A DNA stretch of 17,380 nucleotides from Desulfobulbus sp. Lineage in GTDB: Bacteria > Desulfobacterota > Desulfobulbia > Desulfobulbales > Desulfobulbaceae. Positions 14,427 through 17,380 of this stretch are shown one piece after another (the stretch's first letter is position 1; each line of letters starts with the position of its first letter). The translations under genes were made by a program, and so were the position numbers. The notes under the pieces were generated by a model that had not been told where the DNA came from, searched no databases, and saw nothing but the letters and a program-made list of their open reading frames with translations. The stretch is from assembly GCA_030600525.1 (NCBI GenBank), contig JAUVLX010000031.1:1-17380 (forward strand). Direction: 5' to 3'.

Positions 14427-15980
14427 ATGGAGCAGCGTCTAATTGATAACTGGTACCTTCCGGAGACAGTCAAACCGGCATTATTGTTCAAACGTTTGAC
14501 CCGTAAATTTGGTCTGGTTCACGAGCCAGAAGTACGTCGCCAGATTACCTACTGCGATTCTTTTGACTGGCGGATTTTTGCAAACGGTTACCTGTTAACC
14601 TGTATCGGAACTGCATGGAGGTTGCACGATCTTCATACAGGCGAAGTTATTATTCAGGAGAGTGGGCCCACTGTAAATAAGGGGTGTTTTGCCAAGGCGT
14701 TTCAATCCGGAGAGTTGCGACAATTGCTGACAGATCTATTGGAAATGCGCTGTGTCTCACCGGTAGCCTCTGGTGTGGTTACGGTGCAGGAATGCCGTCT
14801 TGTTAATAAAGACGAGAAAACGGTGGTGCGTCTTTTTTTAGAACAGCACCAGATGGCAGATGCTGGTGACCCGCGATGGGCGGTGAGACTGGAACCCGTC
14901 CGAGGGTATTTGCGTGAACTTGCTGCGGTACGGAGCGTATTAAAGAAGTATGATCCTGTTAGCAGGCCGCTTGCCTGTCTTGATCTTGAGCAGGGTAGCG
15001 CTAGTTTGGGGCGGACGCCTGGAGATTATTCTTCAAAATTTATCCTGCATCTCGATCCCGATCAAACCGCATGTTCAGCTGTTGGTGTTATCTATAAGCA
15101 GCTGCTTGAAGCCATGAATGTCAATATTCCTGGTATATTGGCAGACTTGGATTCCGAGTTTCTCCATGATTTTCGGGTAGCTGTCAGGAGAACCAGGTCA
15201 GGACTTTCCCTGATTAAGGAAGTTCTTCCGCCTGCGGTGGTTGAAAAATACAAAGAGGATTTCGCGTATCTCGGACAGGTTACCGGTCCTACCCGCGATC
15301 TTGATGTGTATCTGCTTTATGAGGATGAATATAAAGCCCGTTTGCCAGAGAGCCTTCAAGGTGGCTTGCACAGTTTTTTTGAGAATCTTGCGGCGTTACG
15401 AATCCGTGAACAGCGAACACTGGTCAGGGAATTGAAGGGCGCCCGGGTTAAGGGAATCCTTTCCTCATGGGCAACATATTTTGACAGTGGCGATGAGCAG
15501 ACTGCAAAATTTGCTGACGTGCCGGTTATTGATATTGCCAAAAAAATTATTTACCGTCGCTATAAAAGAGTTCTCAAGGATGGTCTGGCCATAAACGAGC
15601 AAACACCTGACCAGGAAATCCATCGTCTGCGTATCCAGGGGAAAAAATTGCGTTATGCAATTGAATTTTTTGGTTCCCTTTTTTCGGAACAAGATGTTGC
15701 AACAGCCATAAAGCGTCTTAAAAAATTACAGAATTATCTTGGGGATTTTAACGATCTTTCTGTGCAGCAGGATGTATTGCGCAATCATTTGCAGGGGGTT
15801 CGACCAGGATCACGGAAGAATCTCGAGCTTGGAGCAGCTTTAGGGGCCTTGATGAGCAATCTGCATCGAGAACAGGTGAAAGCACGTGGAGACTTTGCTT
15901 CTATTTTCGGCAAGTTTAGTAGTGCTCACAATATTGCGCTTTTTGAAAAGCTTTTCACCTGCAAAAAGGAGTCAAGATGA
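14427..15980 (+). CDS. CHAD domain protein with divergent CYTH-like N-terminus
   Basis: A 517-residue protein. The C-terminal half (about 212-515) is a CHAD helical domain. It has the two basic helices HDFRVAVRRTRSGL (247-260) and HRLRIQGKKLRYAIEFF (399-415), plus GPTRDLDV (287-294) and LGDFNDL (438-444). CHAD domains are known to bind polyphosphate, and several localise to polyphosphate granules. The first 190 residues resemble a decayed CYTH/triphosphate-tunnel domain (TYCDSFDWRIFANGYLL) but lack a clear ExExK motif, so they probably bind rather than hydrolyse. GGAG about 9 bases before the ATG supports the start. Its stop overlaps the ParA start by four bases (ATGA), so the two are probably translated together. 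Together with ppk2 this suggests polyphosphate handling. Confidence 0.9.
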   Translation: MEQRLIDNWYLPETVKPALLFKRLTRKFGLVHEPEVRRQITYCDSFDWRIFANGYLLTCIGTAWRLHDLHTGEVIIQESGPTVNKGCFAKAFQSGELRQLLTDLLEMRCVSPVASGVVTVQECRLVNKDEKTVVRLFLEQHQMADAGDPRWAVRLEPVRGYLRELAAVRSVLKKYDPVSRPLACLDLEQGSASLGRTPGDYSSKFILHLDPDQTACSAVGVIYKQLLEAMNVNIPGILADLDSEFLHDFRVAVRRTRSGLSLIKEVLPPAVVEKYKEDFAYLGQVTGPTRDLDVYLLYEDEYKARLPESLQGGLHSFFENLAALRIREQRTLVRELKGARVKGILSSWATYFDSGDEQTAKFADVPVIDIAKKIIYRRYKRVLKDGLAINEQTPDQEIHRLRIQGKKLRYAIEFFGSLFSEQDVATAIKRLKKLQNYLGDFNDLSVQQDVLRNHLQGVRPGSRKNLELGAALGALMSNLHREQVKARGDFASIFGKFSSAHNIALFEKLFTCKKESR

Positions 15981-16717
15981 GCATTCTAGCGGTCTATAAT
16001 ATTAAGGGTGGTGTCGGGAAAACAGCAACATCTGTCAATCTTGCCCATCTTTCGGCCTGTCAAGGGGCAAAAACACTGCTTTGTGATCTGGATCCCCAGG
16101 GATCAGCATCCTATTACTTTCGGATTCGTTCTCCTAAAAAATATAATACTAAAAAGCTGCTTAAGGGCGGCCAGCATATTGAAAAAAACATCCGTGGTAC
16201 AGATTACCTTGGACTTGATTTGCTTCCGGCTGACTTCTCCTATCGAAATATTGATATTGCGCTCGACGAGCTCAAAAAGTCAACACTCAGGTTAAAGAGT
16301 GTACTCCGTCCCCTGCTTGGTGAATATGACCGGATTATTCTTGACTGTCCACCGAACCTGACTCTGCTTTCGGAGAATATTTTTTGTGCCGCAGATAAGA
16401 TACTGGTGCCTATTATCCCCACAACATTGTCTTTGCTGTCCCTGAAGCAGCTGTTTAAGTTTATGGAAAAGATTGGGCAGAAAAGGACCAAGGCTTTGGT
16501 AATGTTTTCCATGGTGGAAAAACGGAAAAAGATGCACATGGAGCTCATGGAGGCCATGCGAGAAAGAAAAGGTGTACTTCAGGAGCCTATTCCTTTTCTG
16601 GTAGATGTCGAACGTATGGGACTGTATCGTCAACCTGTAACTGCAGCCTTACCCAATTCAAGGGCCTCTCAAGCGTATAAAGCACTGTGGCAGGAAGTCT
16701 GCCAACATTTGGGTTAG
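15977..16717 (+). CDS. ParA/Soj-type ATPase, no ParB in the window
   Basis: A 246-residue ATPase. The deviant Walker A NIKGGVGKTATS has the signature lysine Lys10 and the P-loop Lys15. Walker A' is in LLCDLDPQGSAS (Asp37/Asp39) and Walker B in DRIILDCPPN (Asp123). Such proteins dimerise with ATP, bind DNA non-specifically and position chromosomes, plasmids or other cargo on the nucleoid. A basic stretch (EKRKKMHMELMEAMRERKG) near residues 178-196 may help DNA contact. No ParB and no parS-like site are visible, which fits an orphan cargo-positioning ParA better than a partition locus. It overlaps the CHAD gene by four bases and is followed by sixA after two bases. A role in placing polyphosphate granules through the CHAD protein is my inference. 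Confidence 0.9.
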   Translation: MSILAVYNIKGGVGKTATSVNLAHLSACQGAKTLLCDLDPQGSASYYFRIRSPKKYNTKKLLKGGQHIEKNIRGTDYLGLDLLPADFSYRNIDIALDELKKSTLRLKSVLRPLLGEYDRIILDCPPNLTLLSENIFCAADKILVPIIPTTLSLLSLKQLFKFMEKIGQKRTKALVMFSMVEKRKKMHMELMEAMRERKGVLQEPIPFLVDVERMGLYRQPVTAALPNSRASQAYKALWQEVCQHLG

Positions 16718-16719
16718 TC

Positions 16720-17229
16720 ATGAAAAAACTGTTGCTCTGTCGTCATGCCAAGTCCAGTTGGAAGGACCTCTCTTTGGAAGATAGGGATCGACCGCTTAAT
16801 AAACGGGGTAAGCGTAACGCACCTATGATGGGTAAGCGATTGCGCCAGCGGAGGATCTCCCTGGATGCTGTCATCACCTCACCCGCCAGGCGTGCAGCAA
16901 AAACTGCCAAGCATCTGGCCAAAGCGTTGCATTTCACGTCTTCCGAGATTCAGGTTGTTGAATCGTTGTATGAGGCTTCGCCATGGTCTATTATTGAATT
17001 TCTGCATACTGTAGACGACTCGCTCGCAACCGTTATGGTGGTTGGCCACAATCTGGAATTCACCATGCTGGCAAACCTGCTAGGCGGTTTGCACATAGAC
17101 AATGTACCAACCTGTGGCATTGTAGCCCTTGATTTCCACATCGCAAAGTGGCAGCAAGTGAAGGAAGGCAATGGAAAGCTTGTCTTTTATGACTATCCCA
17201 AAAGGACTTTAGGAGCTGTCCGTAAATAA
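16720..17229 (+). CDS. sixA: SixA-type phosphohistidine phosphatase, C-terminus altered by a mobile element
   Basis: A 169-residue histidine phosphatase. The RHG-type motif is LLCRHAKSSW (His9 accepts the phosphate), DRPLNKRGKRNAPMMG and SPARRAAKTA follow, and the second catalytic His is in VVGHNLEF. SixA-like enzymes remove phosphate from phosphohistidine proteins in the cytoplasm. ATG 16720 is used, two bases after the ParA stop; a longer frame from 16687 lies inside parA. The end is unusual: after FYDYPKRT the codons for LGAVRK and the TAA (17227-17229) belong to the target TTA and the left end of the 179-bp element at 17212. The native C-terminus has therefore been cut and replaced by a few residues. 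The catalytic core looks whole, so activity is likely kept. Confidence 0.9.
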   Translation: MKKLLLCRHAKSSWKDLSLEDRDRPLNKRGKRNAPMMGKRLRQRRISLDAVITSPARRAAKTAKHLAKALHFTSSEIQVVESLYEASPWSIIEFLHTVDDSLATVMVVGHNLEFTMLANLLGGLHIDNVPTCGIVALDFHIAKWQQVKEGNGKLVFYDYPKRTLGAVRK

Positions 17230-17380
17230 GTTGGACAATATCGCGCTCATGTTTAGGTTAGATTTGGATGATCTAATTGAACAAAGCCGCAGGCGTAGTT
17301 GTGCTACGTTGAGGACTTTGTGATTGAAGATCAGCCAAAGATGACCTGAAGATGCGATGCGAAATGTTCAAGTTATTTCC
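17212..17380. mobile_element. Second 179-bp fold-back element, right end outside the window
   Basis: Bases 17212-17380 align without gaps to 8964-9132 with 8 differences by my count, all transitions. The left flank is TTA (17209-17211), as in the 31-bp mini-element in argA. From the other copy about ten more bases are expected, ending at 17390, followed by a second TTA. The element lies in the 3' end of sixA and provides its stop codon. Confidence 0.9.

Noticed and set aside
15977..16717. ParA as part of a plasmid or chromosome partition locus
   Set aside because: No ParB gene, no parS-like palindromes, and it is embedded in an operon-like set with a CHAD gene.
16804..16820. GGTAAGCGTAACGC in sixA as another copy of the 17-bp unit
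   Set aside because: Only about the first ten bases match and the codons encode the conserved GKRNA stretch; coincidence is likelier.

Overview
The window looks like chromosome from an anaerobic, Gram-negative, sulfate-reducer-like deltaproteobacterium (Desulfobacterota, probably near the Desulfobulbaceae). The reasons are a tungsten aldehyde:ferredoxin oxidoreductase, a ferredoxin of the Desulfovibrio africanus Fd III type with an Asp in the first cluster motif, a short GNAT-type N-acetylglutamate synthase, and a moderately AT-rich composition. This placement comes from protein recognition only. I see no rRNA, tRNA, CRISPR array or transposase gene.

Left part (1-3134): the N-terminal part of an aldehyde:ferredoxin oxidoreductase and a small CxC/CxxC protein lie on the minus strand. 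A ferredoxin with its own terminator follows on the plus strand. Next come a four-helix membrane protein, probably TTG-started, and alr, which overlap by one base.

Middle (3277-8910): argS, a decayed SPOR-type membrane protein, a broken argA and secA. The argA remnant is the most eventful place in the window. It is cut by a 31-bp mini-element flanked by TTA duplications and by a 158-bp fold-back element with an apparent 6-bp duplication. A relative of the second element lies inverted just downstream, before secA. SecA ends at a strong intrinsic terminator.

Right part (8911-17380): a 179-bp fold-back element, ppk2 (minus), an unknown 137-aa gene (plus), a YfcE/MJ0936-type phosphoesterase and a cardiolipin-synthase-like gene (both minus). 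A plus-strand set argJ - CHAD protein - ParA ATPase - SixA phosphatase follows. The sixA reading frame ends inside a second copy of the 179-bp element, which runs off the window.

How the genes fit together: bifunctional ArgJ can make N-acetylglutamate, which could explain why argA could be lost. PPK2 and the CHAD protein both point to polyphosphate. The tight CHAD-ParA-SixA arrangement suggests a possible granule-positioning or signalling unit and is my best candidate for an undescribed system. The other strong signal is a set of very small non-autonomous repeats, including a 17-bp unit that seems to come and go as a discrete block.
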